Below the pieces are notes generated by a model. It was given only the letters and a program-made list of their open reading frames with translations, did not search any database and was not told where the DNA came from. Positions 10,301-19,126 of a DNA stretch of 64,000 nucleotides are shown here, in pieces. The position numbers were made by a program, and so were the translations under genes. Source of the stretch: Xenorhabdus vietnamensis (GTDB taxonomy: Bacteria; Pseudomonadota; Gammaproteobacteria; Enterobacterales; Enterobacteriaceae); NCBI RefSeq assembly GCF_002127535.1, contig NZ_MUBJ01000012.1, positions 62,001 to 126,000 on the forward strand, in the 5' to 3' direction. Each line of letters opens with the position of its first letter. Within the stretch, counting starts at the first letter, position 1.

Positions 10301-10414
10301 CTATCTTTAGAACATTGCTTAAGTACAGGATACTCATGCCGCAGTCAGGTCAAACGTATAGAAGGAAAGGGACTAAAACATCCATTACAAGCCTTATTGG
10401 AGATAATGCCGTGA
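7343..10414 (+). CDS. ydiJ: FAD-linked 2-hydroxyacid dehydrogenase with iron-sulfur domain, YdiJ type
   Basis: A large (1023-residue) fused flavoprotein. The N-terminal PCMH-type FAD-binding domain contains PRGGGTGTNGQSL (about 82-94) and STSNRATLGGMINTDASGQG. An FAD-oxidase C domain follows (GHVDAGVLHVRP, GEHGKG). Next come ferredoxin-like cysteine motifs (CNGNGLCFNF...MCPSMK and CLACKACSTQCP) and a C-terminal CCG domain (VGCCGMAGTYG). E. coli YdiJ is a D-2-hydroxyglutarate dehydrogenase, and that activity is inferred here from similarity. The stop overlaps the GTG start of menI, so the two genes are translationally coupled. Confidence 0.93.
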   Translation: MIPRISQAPDVSELTQDYLTALKKAGFTGDTTSRYADRLTMATDNSIYQLLPQAVVFPRSSADVVLLARVAGEECFKTLTFTPRGGGTGTNGQSLNNGIVVDMSRYMNRILEINPERGWVRVEAGVIKDQLNQYLKPFGYFFSPELSTSNRATLGGMINTDASGQGSLVYGKTSDHVLGVRAVLLGGEMLDTRPMGTALAESIAQEESVIGRVYKTVLERCREQRALIIEKFPKLNRFLTGYDLRHVFSDDMQSFDLTRILTGSEGTLAFITEATLDITPLPKVRRLVNIKYDSFDSALRNAPFMVEAKALSVETVDSKVLNLAREDIIWHSVKELIADVPDKDMQGLNIVEFSGNDEQEINQQLQGLCLRLDELMDQNQAGIIGYQTCNDLIDIERIYAMRKKSVGLLGNSKGAAKPIPFVEDTCVPPQYLADYIVEFRQLLDSHKLNYGMFGHVDAGVLHVRPALDMCDPQQEILMKQISDEIVHLTGKYGGLLWGEHGKGFRAEYSPAFFGEVLYDELRRIKAAFDPFNRLNPGKICPPIGVDAPMMKVDAAKRGTYDRTIPVNVRTAFRGAMECNGNGLCFNFDARSPMCPSMKISQHRIHSPKGRATLVREWLRLLTEQGIEPKLLEQGLDQARPSLRGLIEKTRNSWQAWRGEYDFSHEVKEAMSGCLACKACSTQCPIKIDVPSFRSRFLDLYHSRYLRPLRDHIVASVEYSTPLMAKAPRVFNFFLQQPWVQKISRHTIGMADLPLLSYPTLQQQLAGHYAARTTLEQLEDLSPFQRDQHVLIVQDPFTSYYDAKVITNLVQLTEKLGYKPVLLPFSPNGKAQHVKGFLNRFAKTARKTADFLNRIARLNIPMIGVDPALILCYRDEYNDILGEQRGNFKVQLVHEWLTDILPEKMSQEKSDISMSGQDWYLLGHCTEVTALPNSGKQWSDIFRHFGHQLNNISVGCCGMAGTYGHEKKNLERSIGIYKLSWAPALKNLSLEHCLSTGYSCRSQVKRIEGKGLKHPLQALLEIMP

Positions 10415-10824
10415 TTTGGAAACGTAATATAGATGTGAATACACTTAATCAATTTAATGATGAGAGCATAGTAAGACATATAGGGATCGAATTTACTCAA
10501 ATTGGCGATGATTTTGTTGAAGGAACAATGCCAGTTGATAAACGAACTAAACAGCCATTCGGACTCCTGCATGGCGGAGCATCAGTGGTATTGGCTGAAA
10601 CACTCGGTTCGTTTGCAGGTTATCTCTGTTCGGAAGGTGAACAAAAAGTAGTGGGTGTGGAAATTAATGCGAATCACCTTAAATCTGTTCGTGAAGGTAT
10701 GGTTAAAGGGGTTTGCAAACCCATCCACCTTGGTCGTTCACACCAGGTTTGGCAGATTGATATCTATAACGATCATAAACAACTATGTTGCACTTCCCGT
10801 CTGACAACGGCAGTTCTACCTTAG
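10411..10824 (+). CDS. menI: 1,4-dihydroxy-2-naphthoyl-CoA hydrolase (hotdog thioesterase)
   Basis: Removes CoA from DHNA-CoA in menaquinone synthesis. The 137-residue protein has the hotdog thioesterase core: PFGLLHGGASVVLAE, with the family's acidic catalytic residue, and VVGVEINANHLKS. Start set at GTG 10411, which overlaps the ydiJ stop (GTGA), is preceded by TTGGAGAT, and gives the family N-terminus (x-IWKR). The longer frame from 10279 lies wholly inside ydiJ and is not family sequence. Gene known as ydiI in E. coli. Confidence 0.93.
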   Translation: MIWKRNIDVNTLNQFNDESIVRHIGIEFTQIGDDFVEGTMPVDKRTKQPFGLLHGGASVVLAETLGSFAGYLCSEGEQKVVGVEINANHLKSVREGMVKGVCKPIHLGRSHQVWQIDIYNDHKQLCCTSRLTTAVLP

Positions 10825-10839
10825 CGTTATCATATTTTT

Positions 10840-10886
10840 CTATTATGGTTTTGTTCCTGCCAGTATTAGGCTGGCGGGAATAATAG
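10840..10886 (+). terminator. stem-loop after menI, probable terminator
   Basis: TTCCTGCCAG (10854-10863) pairs with CTGGCGGGAA (10871-10880), and outer CTATTAT/ATAATAG extends the stem. There is no strong T run. The remainder of the gap to ldtE (10887-11157) is AT-rich and shows no gene that I can support. Confidence 0.5.
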
Positions 10887-11157
10887 GGCAATATTTCAGA
10901 CACAAAAAAGCAGAAGCGGATCATCATACGGTTAAATGCCATCAAAACACTTTGGGGTTATAAATTTATTGCTGAATGACATTTTGAAGCCTATTAAGTA
11001 GAAAACGTCAGAAAGTTTAGAAGATGTTGGAAATAGGTAGTTAAAATTGAATCTCATTAGGATTCCTCTTTGATTGCTGTAAATAAGATAGAACTGCCTT
11101 ACAAAATAGGCTATTAATTAATCACAAACATTCAAGTATTATTTTCAGGAAGCACGT

Positions 11158-12225
11158 ATGAAGCGACTTGTGACTTTTATCAACATGTTTTTGATTGGCA
11201 TGTTGTCGTTAAGTGGATTGACTAATATCGCCCATGCCCTCGAGTATCCACTGCCTCCTGCTAATAGCCGTCTGATTGGCGAAAATTCCACTTATATTGT
11301 ACCTGATGATGGTCTTTCGTTGGAATCCATTGCAGCTAAATACCAAATAGGTTTATTGGCGATGTTGGAAGCTAACCCTGGCATTGATCCCTATTTACCT
11401 ACATCTGGTACCAAGTTAATTATTCCATCACAGATGCTGCTTCCGGATACTCCTCGCCAAGGAATTATTATTAATCTGGCTGAACTCAGGCTTTATTATT
11501 TTCCTAAGAACGAAAATTATGTCATTGTGTACCCTATTGGAATAGGTCAGCTTGGGCGTGATACGCCAATCATGACAACGTCAGTTAGTCAGTTGATCAA
11601 GAATCCAACATGGACACCAACTGCTAATATTCGCAAGGACTATGCCAGTAGGGGAATTCTTTTGCCTACTGTGGTACCAGCAGGCTTGGATAACCCAATG
11701 GGAGATTTTGCTTTACGTTTGTCCGCTGGGCGCGGTGAATATCTTATTCATGGTACTAATGCCAATTTCGGTATTGGTATGCGTGTGAGTTCAGGATGTA
11801 TTCGTTTGCGACCTGATGATATTGAGTATTTGTTTCGAACTGTCCCACGAGGGACGCGAGTCCAGGTCATTAATGAACCTGTGAAATATGCAATAGAGCC
11901 AGATGGTAAGCGCTACGTGGAAGTTCATCAGCCACTTTCCAATAAAGAGTCTGATGATCCACAAATGATGCCGATTCCACGCTCTGAAGGCATAATGAAA
12001 TTTATTGATAATCGTGGAACAGATGAGGTCCTTGTCGATCAAGCCATTATTCGCCGATCGGGAATGCCGGTGCAGGTGAATACAGGACTGACTGCAAATA
12101 GCCAAGAGAAAAAGAAGCTTTCAAGGCCAAACAAAGGCACAGAAGAAACGGTTGTCTCTGAAATTAGACCAGTTAAGATACAGTCGTTACACCAACCAGG
12201 GCCGATCTACCAACCTGAATCCTAA
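11158..12225 (+). CDS. ldtE: L,D-transpeptidase
   Basis: A periplasmic enzyme with an N-terminal signal peptide (about residues 1-27, ending NIAHA). A LysM-like segment follows (YIVPDDGLSLESIAAKYQIG, about 47-66). The YkuD catalytic domain carries the motif IHGTN...SSGCIRLR, with the nucleophilic Cys at about residue 221. LdtE-type enzymes make meso-DAP to meso-DAP cross-links in peptidoglycan; relatives (ErfK, YbiS, YcfS) attach Lpp. It converges on lpp, the order seen in E. coli (ynhG next to lpp). The roughly 100-residue C-terminal extension is low in recognisable motifs. Confidence 0.93.
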   Translation: MKRLVTFINMFLIGMLSLSGLTNIAHALEYPLPPANSRLIGENSTYIVPDDGLSLESIAAKYQIGLLAMLEANPGIDPYLPTSGTKLIIPSQMLLPDTPRQGIIINLAELRLYYFPKNENYVIVYPIGIGQLGRDTPIMTTSVSQLIKNPTWTPTANIRKDYASRGILLPTVVPAGLDNPMGDFALRLSAGRGEYLIHGTNANFGIGMRVSSGCIRLRPDDIEYLFRTVPRGTRVQVINEPVKYAIEPDGKRYVEVHQPLSNKESDDPQMMPIPRSEGIMKFIDNRGTDEVLVDQAIIRRSGMPVQVNTGLTANSQEKKKLSRPNKGTEETVVSEIRPVKIQSLHQPGPIYQPES

Positions 12226-12271
12226 AAATCCTAAAAAATTGTGGAGATTATAGAGGAAGGTTGAAATAGAA

Positions 12272-12301
12272 ATGGCGTACCATAGTAGTACGCCATTTTT
12301 T
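12272..12301. terminator. bidirectional terminator between ldtE and lpp
   Basis: ATGGCGTAC and GTACGCCAT form a 9-bp perfect stem with a 6-base loop. TTTTTTT follows on the plus strand and ATTTCTATTT on the minus strand, so it can serve both convergent genes. Confidence 0.85.
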
Positions 12302-12316
12302 CTATCTACCACAAGA

Positions 12317-12553
12317 TTATTTCTTGTATGAGCGAACTTGGTTATTAAGACGCTGATTTGCTCGAGCGGCTTCATCTTTGGCTGATTGTGCTTCAGAACG
12401 AATAGAACTGATGTCACTACTCAACCGGTCAACTTTAGAACCGAGAGTGTGAACCTGTGAGGCGAGTTGTTCAACTTTAGTTGCGTTTGAGCAACCCGCT
12501 AACAGAGTAGAAGCCAGAATTACTGCACCAAATACAACTTTAGTACGATTCAT
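12317..12553 (-). CDS. lpp: major outer membrane (Braun) lipoprotein
   Basis: A 78-residue precursor with a lipobox (LLAGC, Cys at about 21), a heptad-repeat trimeric coiled coil, and a C-terminal Lys (RSYKK) for covalent attachment to meso-DAP of peptidoglycan. Start is ATG 12553, with GAGGG seven bases upstream; the preceding GTG is not used. It links outer membrane and cell wall, and lies next to an L,D-transpeptidase gene. Expected to be one of the most abundant proteins of the cell. Confidence 0.97.
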   Translation of the reverse strand: MNRTKVVFGAVILASTLLAGCSNATKVEQLASQVHTLGSKVDRLSSDISSIRSEAQSAKDEAARANQRLNNQVRSYKK

Positions 12554-12560
12554 CACATTA

Positions 12561-12604
12561 CCCTCTAGATTAAGTTAATCTCCAAATAGCCATCTAAGTA
12601 TTAC
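12561..12604 (-). promoter_or_regulatory. lpp promoter and leader
   Basis: The minus strand has TTTGTGTAATACT (the -10 region around 12597-12603), then GGAGATTAACTTAATCTAGA and GAGGGTAAT. This is nearly identical to the E. coli lpp promoter and 5' leader. The conservation supports both the start point and strong constitutive expression. Confidence 0.8.
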
Positions 12605-12861
12605 ACAAACTATTTTAGAAAGAGAATAAATTTTTGCTATAAAAAATTCTATCGTCTTTTATCTTAAAATAAGCTAATAAATTTTGGATAACAAAATAAA
12701 ACGGTGTTCTAATGGTTGATTTAACCAGAGCTGTCCCAATTGTTGCATGATATGTATTCCATTTTTACTTTTCCATAATAAACAATAGCACAGTTTATCT
12801 ATTTAATTTTTTTAATGGTAAAAGGATGGTTGAATCAATATTGTTAAATTAACATGAATTA

Positions 12862-13191
12862 TTGTTATATAAAGAATCTCTTGTTATAAATACAAATGAG
12901 CGAAAATAGTAAAGTATTCCTATATTGAGATTGAGTAATATCATAAAGAACCATAGAACAAGTTATTCCTAGTTATTGGGTTGTCATTCTAAAAATGATG
13001 GTTTCATTTTATAGAGATAAATATGTTGAATGTAACTATGCACAACTGATTTCAAGATGTAGTGTATCTAACAAAAACAGCTAGTTGAAGGAAAGGATTT
13101 AAGTCGAAAAGTTCACAATAACACGGATGATGGCAGATTATAGGATTATAAGGAGCCCACATTTGTGTAATACAAAATGTGGGCTTTTTTT
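12862..13191 (+). ncRNA. candidate unannotated small RNA between lpp and pykF
   Basis: The 695-bp gap between two minus-strand genes contains an oriented plus-strand terminator: AGCCCACATTT/AAATGTGGGCT, then seven T (13154-13191). Neither neighbour needs it, because minus-strand transcription would leave it without a T run. Upstream, TTGTTA (12862-12867) and TATAAA (12885-12890) have an exact 17-bp spacing, predicting a transcript from about 12897. A shorter RNA from a closer promoter is equally possible. No convincing ORF or known sRNA family is recognisable. Confidence 0.35.
13154..13191 (+). terminator. strong intrinsic terminator on the plus strand
   Basis: An 11-bp perfect stem with a ten-base loop followed by TTTTTTT. 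It points away from any annotated plus-strand gene and may end the candidate small RNA. On the minus strand the same hairpin could act weakly for pykF. Confidence 0.85.
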
Positions 13192-13248
13192 ATGATTACC
13201 AGTACCGTCAAAAATTCTGACGGTGTTGCTGCTTATAATTTTGGGGTC

Positions 13249-14658
13249 TTAAAGCACATGGACAGAGGAAGTATTTGTAGTGCCACTTGGTACCAATGCG
13301 CCGGATACCATAACAACAATATCCCCTTCGTGTGCCATACCACTTGCCAATGCAGCTTCTTTACCAATACGGTAAAAATCATCGGTAGAAGCGATTTCTT
13401 TGACAACCTGAGTGGAGACACCTTTGACCAAAAGCAATTGACGTGCGGTGATTTCATTAGTTGTCAAAGCAAGGATTGGAGCGTTGGGGAAATACTTGCG
13501 GATAGATCTTGCAGATTTACCACCATAAGTTGCCACGACGAGCAGTGGAGCTTCCAGTTTTTCTGCAATTTCAACAGCACCACGGCAGACCGCTTCAGTA
13601 ACGCGTAGTTTCTGAGCCTTAGTATTTTCAATTCGGCTGCCCATGACGCGATCTGTACGTTCACAGATTGTTGCCATGATGGAAACGGCTTCGACAGGAT
13701 ATTTCCCTTTAGCACTTTCACCAGAAAGCATCACTGCATCTGTACCGTCTAAAATAGCGTTGGCAACGTCACCGGCTTCGGCGCGGGTAGGACGTGGGTT
13801 TTTGATCATTGAATCCAGCATTTGAGTTGCAGTGATAACAACTTTACGAGCTGTATTACATTTTTCGATCATCATTTTTTGCGCGAAGATAACTTCTTCT
13901 ACTGGGATTTCAACACCCAGATCACCACGGGCAACCATGATACCGTCAGATGCCTCGAGAATTTCATCAAAGTTACTCAGGCCTTCCTGATTTTCGATTT
14001 TGGAGATGATTTGGATATGTTCACCGCCATGAGCTTTCAGGTGCTCACGGATTTCCAGTACATCGGAGCGTTTACGGATGAACGAAGCCGCGATGAAATC
14101 TACACCTTGCTCACAACCGAAGATTAAATCTTGTTTATCTTTTTCTGCCAGTGCTGGTAAGTTGATAGAAACATTTGGCAAGTTAACACCTTTGTTTTCA
14201 CCCAAGTCACCATTGTTCAAGACTTCACAGATGACTTCAGTCGCGGTGATTTCTTTAACGATCATGGCAATCAAACCATCATCAACCAATACGGTATTGC
14301 CTGGTTTCAGATCTTTAGACAATCCGGCATAAGTTACAGCAACGCGATTTTGATTACCGATAACGGACTTATCAGTTGTAAAGGTGAAAGACTGGCCTGC
14401 AGTGAGGGAGACATCATTGCCATTCTCCAGTTTCATAGTACGGATTTCAGGGCCTTTAGTATCCAGTAAGATGGCTGCTTTTTTACCAGTTTTCGCCACG
14501 ACTGCGCGAATATTTTTAATGCGCTGACCATGCTCTTCGTAGTCACCGTGAGAAAAATTCAGGCGCATCACATTCATGCCCGCATTAAGCAACTCGGTCA
14601 ATTTCTCTTCGGATTCTGTTTTTGGTCCGATAGTACAAACAATTTTGGTTTTTTTCAT
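13249..14658 (-). CDS. pykF: pyruvate kinase I
   Basis: Catalyses PEP plus ADP to pyruvate plus ATP in glycolysis. The 469-residue type I enzyme contains [13 protein letters not shown] and [11 protein letters not shown] near the N-terminus and the [11 protein letters not shown] motif. Also present are [10 protein letters not shown] with the catalytic Lys, the family signature [11 protein letters not shown] (about 240-250), TATQMLDSM and [10 protein letters not shown]. Close to E. coli PykF (470), normally activated by fructose 1,6-bisphosphate. It lies upstream of lpp as in E. coli. A Cra-like site at 14896-14907 suggests repression by Cra. Confidence 0.97.
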   Translation of the reverse strand: MKKTKIVCTIGPKTESEEKLTELLNAGMNVMRLNFSHGDYEEHGQRIKNIRAVVAKTGKKAAILLDTKGPEIRTMKLENGNDVSLTAGQSFTFTTDKSVIGNQNRVAVTYAGLSKDLKPGNTVLVDDGLIAMIVKEITATEVICEVLNNGDLGENKGVNLPNVSINLPALAEKDKQDLIFGCEQGVDFIAASFIRKRSDVLEIREHLKAHGGEHIQIISKIENQEGLSNFDEILEASDGIMVARGDLGVEIPVEEVIFAQKMMIEKCNTARKVVITATQMLDSMIKNPRPTRAEAGDVANAILDGTDAVMLSGESAKGKYPVEAVSIMATICERTDRVMGSRIENTKAQKLRVTEAVCRGAVEIAEKLEAPLLVVATYGGKSARSIRKYFPNAPILALTTNEITARQLLLVKGVSTQVVKEIASTDDFYRIGKEAALASGMAHEGDIVVMVSGALVPSGTTNTSSVHVL

Positions 14659-14895
14659 GACAATCTATCTACTGGTTTTAATGGGTTAAAAGAGTGAATC
14701 GCCAACTACTGGAATTTATGTTGACATCATCTGATGTTATAAATTGCGCAACATAATAGAATATGGATGGCAATAGAAAATGGATAGCAGAAAGCATTAA
14801 ATGGTTTTTCAGCGTGAAGTCAGGCATGCGTAGACATGTAGATTTAGTTTGACTAATCATCTGTAATTTTTTCTGGATTCGGTAAATTAAATTGC

Positions 14896-14907
14896 TGAAA
14901 CCATTCA
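14896..14907. promoter_or_regulatory. putative Cra (FruR) operator upstream of pykF
   Basis: TGAAACCATTCA matches the palindromic Cra consensus TGAAWCGWTTCA at 11 of 12 positions. It lies about 240 bp upstream of the pykF start, so a long leader is implied. In E. coli Cra represses pykF. The rest of the gap 14659-15179 shows no further gene. Confidence 0.5.
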
Positions 14908-15179
14908 ACTTATGACATAAGCGTATTATAGAGACTAATTTCTGTGAAATGAATCAAAAAATGGTTCTTGAAAAGATTTACATACAGGGAGGGCGAAATA
15001 ATCTGGCTTCATGTTAAAGAAATCAACGAGTTGTTGCGCAAACGGGGTGCAATTGAATTTTTAGCATGCAGATAGACAGGGCGACAATTAGTTTACAAAT
15101 GCAGAGTTTATTCGAATGGAACAGGATAAGAAACTTAGGGAGAAAATATAATATCAATGTAGGGGTAATGGATTATATT

Positions 15180-15256
15180 TGGTGCGTCCGAGTGGACTCG
15201 AACCACCGACCCCCACCATGTCAAGGTGGTGCTCTAACCAACTGAGCTACGGACGC
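15180..15256 (-). tRNA. valW: tRNA-Val (anticodon GAC)
   Basis: The 77-nt minus-strand sequence begins GCGTCCGTAGCTCAGTTGG, has the anticodon loop TTGACAT (GAC), the T loop GGTTCGAGTCC, and an encoded CCA end. It is identical to its neighbour and matches the E. coli valV/valW genes, which also lie beside mdtK. Gene letter assigned by position only. Confidence 0.97.
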
Positions 15257-15289
15257 ACATAAAATAATTTTCTCTATTAACCATAAATT

Positions 15290-15366
15290 TGGTGCGTCCG
15301 AGTGGACTCGAACCACCGACCCCCACCATGTCAAGGTGGTGCTCTAACCAACTGAGCTACGGACGC
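15290..15366 (-). tRNA. valV: tRNA-Val (anticodon GAC), second copy
   Basis: Same 77-nt sequence as the downstream copy, separated by 33 bp, with GAC anticodon and CCA end. It is promoter-proximal in the pair; both are probably processed from one transcript. Confidence 0.97.
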
Positions 15367-15399
15367 AATCTAAATTTCTGTGGCTAACAACGAGGACGA

Positions 15400-15428
15400 A
15401 TATTAACGGGCACTGAGCTTTCTGGCAA
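15400..15428 (-). promoter_or_regulatory. promoter of the tRNA-Val pair
   Basis: On the minus strand TTGCCA (15423-15428) and TAATAT (15400-15405) are separated by exactly 17 bp. A C-rich segment (TCGTCCTCG) follows, which could be a stringent-type discriminator. Confidence 0.7.
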
Positions 15429-15536
15429 GGGGAAAAATGCAAATTCTTATTCAATTGCTCGCAATTACATCTTTCAGTGTGAATTTACAGCTTTTTCCCC
15501 TTGTGTTGATAACTTAATGTACTGAAATATACTAAA

Positions 15537-16910
15537 TTAACGAGTTGAACGTTTCAGAACATAATGAGCGGGTTGTTTGTGTGTCCATAGAATACGGTAA
15601 CCCATCATGAATGCCGAAGCAGTTAAACCGATAATGAATCCAATCCAGAAACCTTGTGGCCCCATTGGTTCAGTTACATAATCAGTCAATGCCAGAATAT
15701 AGCCACTGGGCAGCCCTAAGAGCCAATAAGCAATAAAAGTAATAAAGAAAATAGAGCGCGTATCTTTGTATCCACGCAATACCCCCGCTCCAATGACCTG
15801 AACCGCATCAGAAAGCTGGTAAATAGCGGCAAATAACATCAAGTGAGAAGCGAGAGAAACAACGTCGATGTCATCGTTGTACATGAATGCAATGCGTTCG
15901 CGAAACAATATTGTGAAGGTCGCAGTTATACAGGCAATAATTAAGCCAACAATAAGGCTAGTATAAGCGGATATTTTGGCACCTTCAGTTGATTGTTGAC
16001 CCAAGTTATAGCCGACACGAATGGTTGCAGCGATTCCGAATGACAGCGGGAACATAAACATCATGGAGCTGAAATTGAGTGATATCTGGTGTCCTGCAAC
16101 GGAGTTTACACCAAGTGGAGAAACCAATAATGAGACAACAGCAAACAGCGTAACCTCAAAGAACATTGCCAAGGCAATTGGTAAGCCAAGCAGTGCAATA
16201 CGTTTTTGCATATGCCATTTAGGGCCTGAAAAATTATTGAATGTTTGAATATCCTTTTGGGAAGGAGAGTGTTTCACATATACAAAAAGCAATAGGAACA
16301 TAACCCAGTAAACCGTTGCGGTTGCGACACCACAGCCTACACCACCCAATTCAGGCGCACCAAATTTACCGTAAATGAAAATATAGTTAACGGGAATATT
16401 GACCAGTAACCCGGCAATGCCGATTATCATTGCTGGTTTGGTTTTTGATAATCCTTCGCACTGACCGCGCAAGACTTGATAGAACAAATAACCTGGCGCC
16501 CCCCACATAATGGCGTGGATAAAGTTTGTGGCTTTTTTTGCCAATTCAGGATTAACGTTATGCTGTGCTTCTATAATAAATTGGCTGTTATACAATACCG
16601 CGATGACTAATATAGAGAGGAAGGTTGCAAGCCAGAACCCTTGTTGGATTTGACCAGCAATATTTTTTCTCTGACCAGATCCGTTCATATGTGCCACGAT
16701 GGGTGTCAAGGCGAGCAATAAGCCTTGACCAAACAGAATTGTTGGCAACCAGATTGATGTACCAACGGCAACAGCCGACATATCAATAGCACTGGCTTTA
16801 CCAGCCATGACTGTATCGACGAAACCCATCGCAGTTTGTGAAAACTGCGCAATAATGACGGGGATCCCTAGAGCGAGCAAACTACGCGCTTCATTTAAAT
16901 ATTTCTGCAC
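15537..16910 (-). CDS. mdtK: MATE family multidrug efflux pump
   Basis: A 457-residue inner-membrane antiporter with twelve hydrophobic segments and two related halves. The first helix region reads [37 protein letters not shown], with the conserved D36-type and Gln/Thr residues; the second half has [26 protein letters not shown]. It exports cationic drugs such as norfloxacin using a Na+ or H+ gradient. Divergent from riboflavin synthase, as in E. coli. Confidence 0.95.
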   Translation of the reverse strand: MQKYLNEARSLLALGIPVIIAQFSQTAMGFVDTVMAGKASAIDMSAVAVGTSIWLPTILFGQGLLLALTPIVAHMNGSGQRKNIAGQIQQGFWLATFLSILVIAVLYNSQFIIEAQHNVNPELAKKATNFIHAIMWGAPGYLFYQVLRGQCEGLSKTKPAMIIGIAGLLVNIPVNYIFIYGKFGAPELGGVGCGVATATVYWVMFLLLFVYVKHSPSQKDIQTFNNFSGPKWHMQKRIALLGLPIALAMFFEVTLFAVVSLLVSPLGVNSVAGHQISLNFSSMMFMFPLSFGIAATIRVGYNLGQQSTEGAKISAYTSLIVGLIIACITATFTILFRERIAFMYNDDIDVVSLASHLMLFAAIYQLSDAVQVIGAGVLRGYKDTRSIFFITFIAYWLLGLPSGYILALTDYVTEPMGPQGFWIGFIIGLTASAFMMGYRILWTHKQPAHYVLKRSTR

Positions 16911-17220
16911 GTACTACACCTTTTTTTGATTAAAAATTAACGAGAAAAACAAGGAATATTCTTGCGAGCAAACGATGTTAATGGAAAATGTATCGCTTAT
17001 AAGCTTCTATATAATATAGAACTCGTTTTATTAATCCAATCACTGCACGATATTTATACTCAATAAATTAGGCAATAAGATTGAAACAACACTAAACTTA
17101 GCCGGAATAGTGCCTTAAGCAGAATGATGTTTAAACGGAGTGGCACTTAAAGGGAATAGTGTTTAAAAGCGATGAGTGGGTTAAACTAATCCACTAGATG
17201 AAATTATTAAAGAGGTTCCC
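16911..17220. other. intergenic region between divergent mdtK and ribE
   Basis: AT-rich, 310 bp. I looked for an FMN riboswitch before the riboflavin gene and see none of its conserved blocks. AAAGAGG at about 17210 is the ribE ribosome-binding site. GAGCAAACGATG at about 16966 resembles a PurR half-site but is too degenerate to call. Confidence 0.5.
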
Positions 17221-17865
17221 ATGTTTACAGGTATCGTTCAGGGAAAAGCACCGATAGTTGCCATTGATGAAAAAATGCATTTTCGGACTCATGTTGTTAA
17301 ATTTCCGGCTGAATTATTACCCGGGATTGAAACAGGAGCTTCTGTTTCCCACAATGGTTGTTGTCTGACTGTTACTAAGATTAATGGTGATTTCATCAGC
17401 TTCGATTTAATGAAAGAAACATTGCGTCTGACCAATCTCGGCGAACTTAGAATAGGTGATTTAGTTAATCTGGAAAGAGCGGCTAAGTTTGGTGATGAAA
17501 TTGGTGGGCATTTGATGTCCGGTCATATTATTACAACAGCAGAAATTGCCAAGATCTTCACTTCGGAAAATAACCATGAGATATGGTTTCGAATTCAAAA
17601 CAAACCATTGATGAAATATATCCTGCACAAAGGGTTTGTTGGTATTGATGGGATTAGCCTGACAATTGGGGACGTAGTAAATAATCGCTTCTGTGTTCAT
17701 TTGATTCCAGAAACATTGGAACGTACAACTCTAGGCAAAAAACGTTTGGGAGAAAAGGTTAATATTGAGATTGACCCACAAACTCAAGCGATTGTAGATA
17801 CTGTCGAACGGGTTTTGGCTCAGAAAGAGCAAGAAAAATTATTGTTGCAGACCGAAGGACAGTAA
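17221..17865 (+). CDS. ribE: riboflavin synthase alpha chain
   Basis: Dismutates two 6,7-dimethyl-8-ribityllumazine molecules to riboflavin and the pyrimidine precursor. The protein (214 residues) starts with the invariant MFTGIVQG and contains two lumazine-binding repeats. [11 protein letters not shown] plus GGHLMSGH lie in the first; [11 protein letters not shown] and [11 protein letters not shown] in the second. The gene is called ribC in E. coli K-12. Located between mdtK and cfa as in E. coli. Confidence 0.96.
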   Translation: MFTGIVQGKAPIVAIDEKMHFRTHVVKFPAELLPGIETGASVSHNGCCLTVTKINGDFISFDLMKETLRLTNLGELRIGDLVNLERAAKFGDEIGGHLMSGHIITTAEIAKIFTSENNHEIWFRIQNKPLMKYILHKGFVGIDGISLTIGDVVNNRFCVHLIPETLERTTLGKKRLGEKVNIEIDPQTQAIVDTVERVLAQKEQEKLLLQTEGQ

Positions 17866-17918
17866 AAAGTATTTTTCAGGTTGTTACATCGGTTTTCTGG
17901 TAACGTTATTCAATAGGA

Positions 17919-17958
17919 TCCGGAAGCTACAGAAATGTCATTTCTGTTAGCTTCCGGA
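17919..17958. terminator. long stem-loop between convergent ribE and cfa
   Basis: TCCGGAAGCT/AGCTTCCGGA plus ACAGAAA/TTTCTGT form a near-perfect 17-bp stem with a single bulge. No T run follows on either side, so a terminator or transcript-stabilising hairpin is inferred from its position. Confidence 0.6.
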
Positions 17959-17974
17959 ACTCCATTTAAGAAAA

Positions 17975-19126
17975 TTATCTAGGTACTCTCAATCCCTTTT
18001 CAATGCCTTGTGGACTGAATACTATCTGCCATAACTGAATATCTCTTGAACGGAATGCACCAGCACAAGCATTCAGGTAATAGCTGAACATCCGTTTGAA
18101 ACGTGGGCTGTAATTATGCTCTATTTCGTGCCAACTGGCAGTAAATCGCTCATACCATGCCATAAGTGTCCGGTCATAATCTGCACCAAAATTGTGCCAA
18201 TCTTCCATGACAAACTTGCCACTAGTTGCTTTGGCAATTTTGGAGATCGATGGTAAGCAGCCATTGGGAAAGATATATTTACTGATCCAAGCATCAGCGC
18301 CTGATTTATCAACATTAGAACCGATGGTATGGAGAAGGAACAGGCCATCAGGAGTTAGGTTCTTTTTCACTATATTGAAATAATTATCATAATTCTTAGG
18401 GCCAACGTGCTCAAACATACCAACGGACACAACGCGATCAAACTGAAAGTTGAGGTTTCGGTAATCTTCGAGGATAATTTTTACATTTAGATCTTTGCAG
18501 CGTTCCTGCGAGTATTTTTGTTGTTCGGCCGAAATTGTTACTCCGGTGACAGATACACCGTAGTTTTTTGCTGCATAGGCTGCTAAACCTCCCCACCCAC
18601 AGCCGATATCCAATAAAGTCATACCCGGAGATAATTGAAGCTTTTCGCAAATCAGGCGGAGCTTATGGGATTGTGCTTCTTCCAATGTATTGGCATCTTT
18701 CCAATAACCGCAAGAATATTGCATATGAGGATCAAGCATCCGAGTAAAAAGGTCATTGCCTAAATTATAATGTTCTTTACCTACAATCCAAGCACGTTTG
18801 GGAGATTGTAAATTAAATAAACGAGAAATAATTATCTTGAATATATCTTTAGTGTTTTTAGGAATACGATGTTCCAAACCTACCCGTAATATTTTATGAA
18901 AGAAAATATCAAGGCGATCACATTCCCACCAGCCGTCCATATAACTCTCACCTAGACCCAAGGAACCTTCTTTCAATACGCGTTTATAGAAGTCTGGATT
19001 TTTAATGCGTATGTCGGAAGGGCGTTTGCCATTGATCTCAATATCAGTTTCCTGAAGCAATTCATGGGCGATCCTATGCCAAGAATCCGTTATTGTTTTT
19101 TTATTTTCAATAAAAGATGAACTCAT
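17975..19126 (-). CDS. cfa: cyclopropane-fatty-acyl-phospholipid synthase
   Basis: Transfers a methylene group from S-adenosylmethionine to cis double bonds of membrane phospholipid acyl chains, a stationary-phase and acid-stress modification. 383 residues, as in E. coli. SAM-binding motif LLDIGCGWGGLA at about 170-181, FDRVVSVGMFEHVGPKNY around 235-252, and the conserved C-terminal region CAGAFRSRDIQLWQIVF. ATG start at 19126. The first roughly 100 residues form the lipid-binding domain. Confidence 0.96.
   Translation of the reverse strand: MSSSFIENKKTITDSWHRIAHELLQETDIEINGKRPSDIRIKNPDFYKRVLKEGSLGLGESYMDGWWECDRLDIFFHKILRVGLEHRIPKNTKDIFKIIISRLFNLQSPKRAWIVGKEHYNLGNDLFTRMLDPHMQYSCGYWKDANTLEEAQSHKLRLICEKLQLSPGMTLLDIGCGWGGLAAYAAKNYGVSVTGVTISAEQQKYSQERCKDLNVKIILEDYRNLNFQFDRVVSVGMFEHVGPKNYDNYFNIVKKNLTPDGLFLLHTIGSNVDKSGADAWISKYIFPNGCLPSISKIAKATSGKFVMEDWHNFGADYDRTLMAWYERFTASWHEIEHNYSPRFKRMFSYYLNACAGAFRSRDIQLWQIVFSPQGIEKGLRVPR

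Noticed and set aside
10279..10410. Longer start for menI
   Set aside because: The extension is inside ydiJ in another frame and is not family sequence; GTG 10411 has a ribosome-binding site and the conserved IWKR start.
12992..13081. 29-codon ORF (MMVSFYRDKY...) in the lpp-pykF gap
   Set aside because: No ribosome-binding site and no recognisable homology; kept only as part of the candidate sRNA region.
13177..13608. 143-codon plus-strand ORF overlapping pykF
   Set aside because: Antisense to the highly conserved pyruvate kinase gene, with no family motifs; it is a shadow frame.
15180..15366. tRNA-Val pair as an integration site of a genomic island
   Set aside because: Both tRNAs are intact, no integrase gene or partial tRNA copy lies nearby, and the flanks are core genes.
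16962..16980. PurR-like sequence GAGCAAACGATG upstream of mdtK
   Set aside because: Only one half-site matches and neither mdtK nor ribE is a known PurR target.
17095..17220. FMN riboswitch before riboflavin synthase
   Set aside because: Conserved RFN blocks (AGGGNCNGGG etc.) and helices are not visible.
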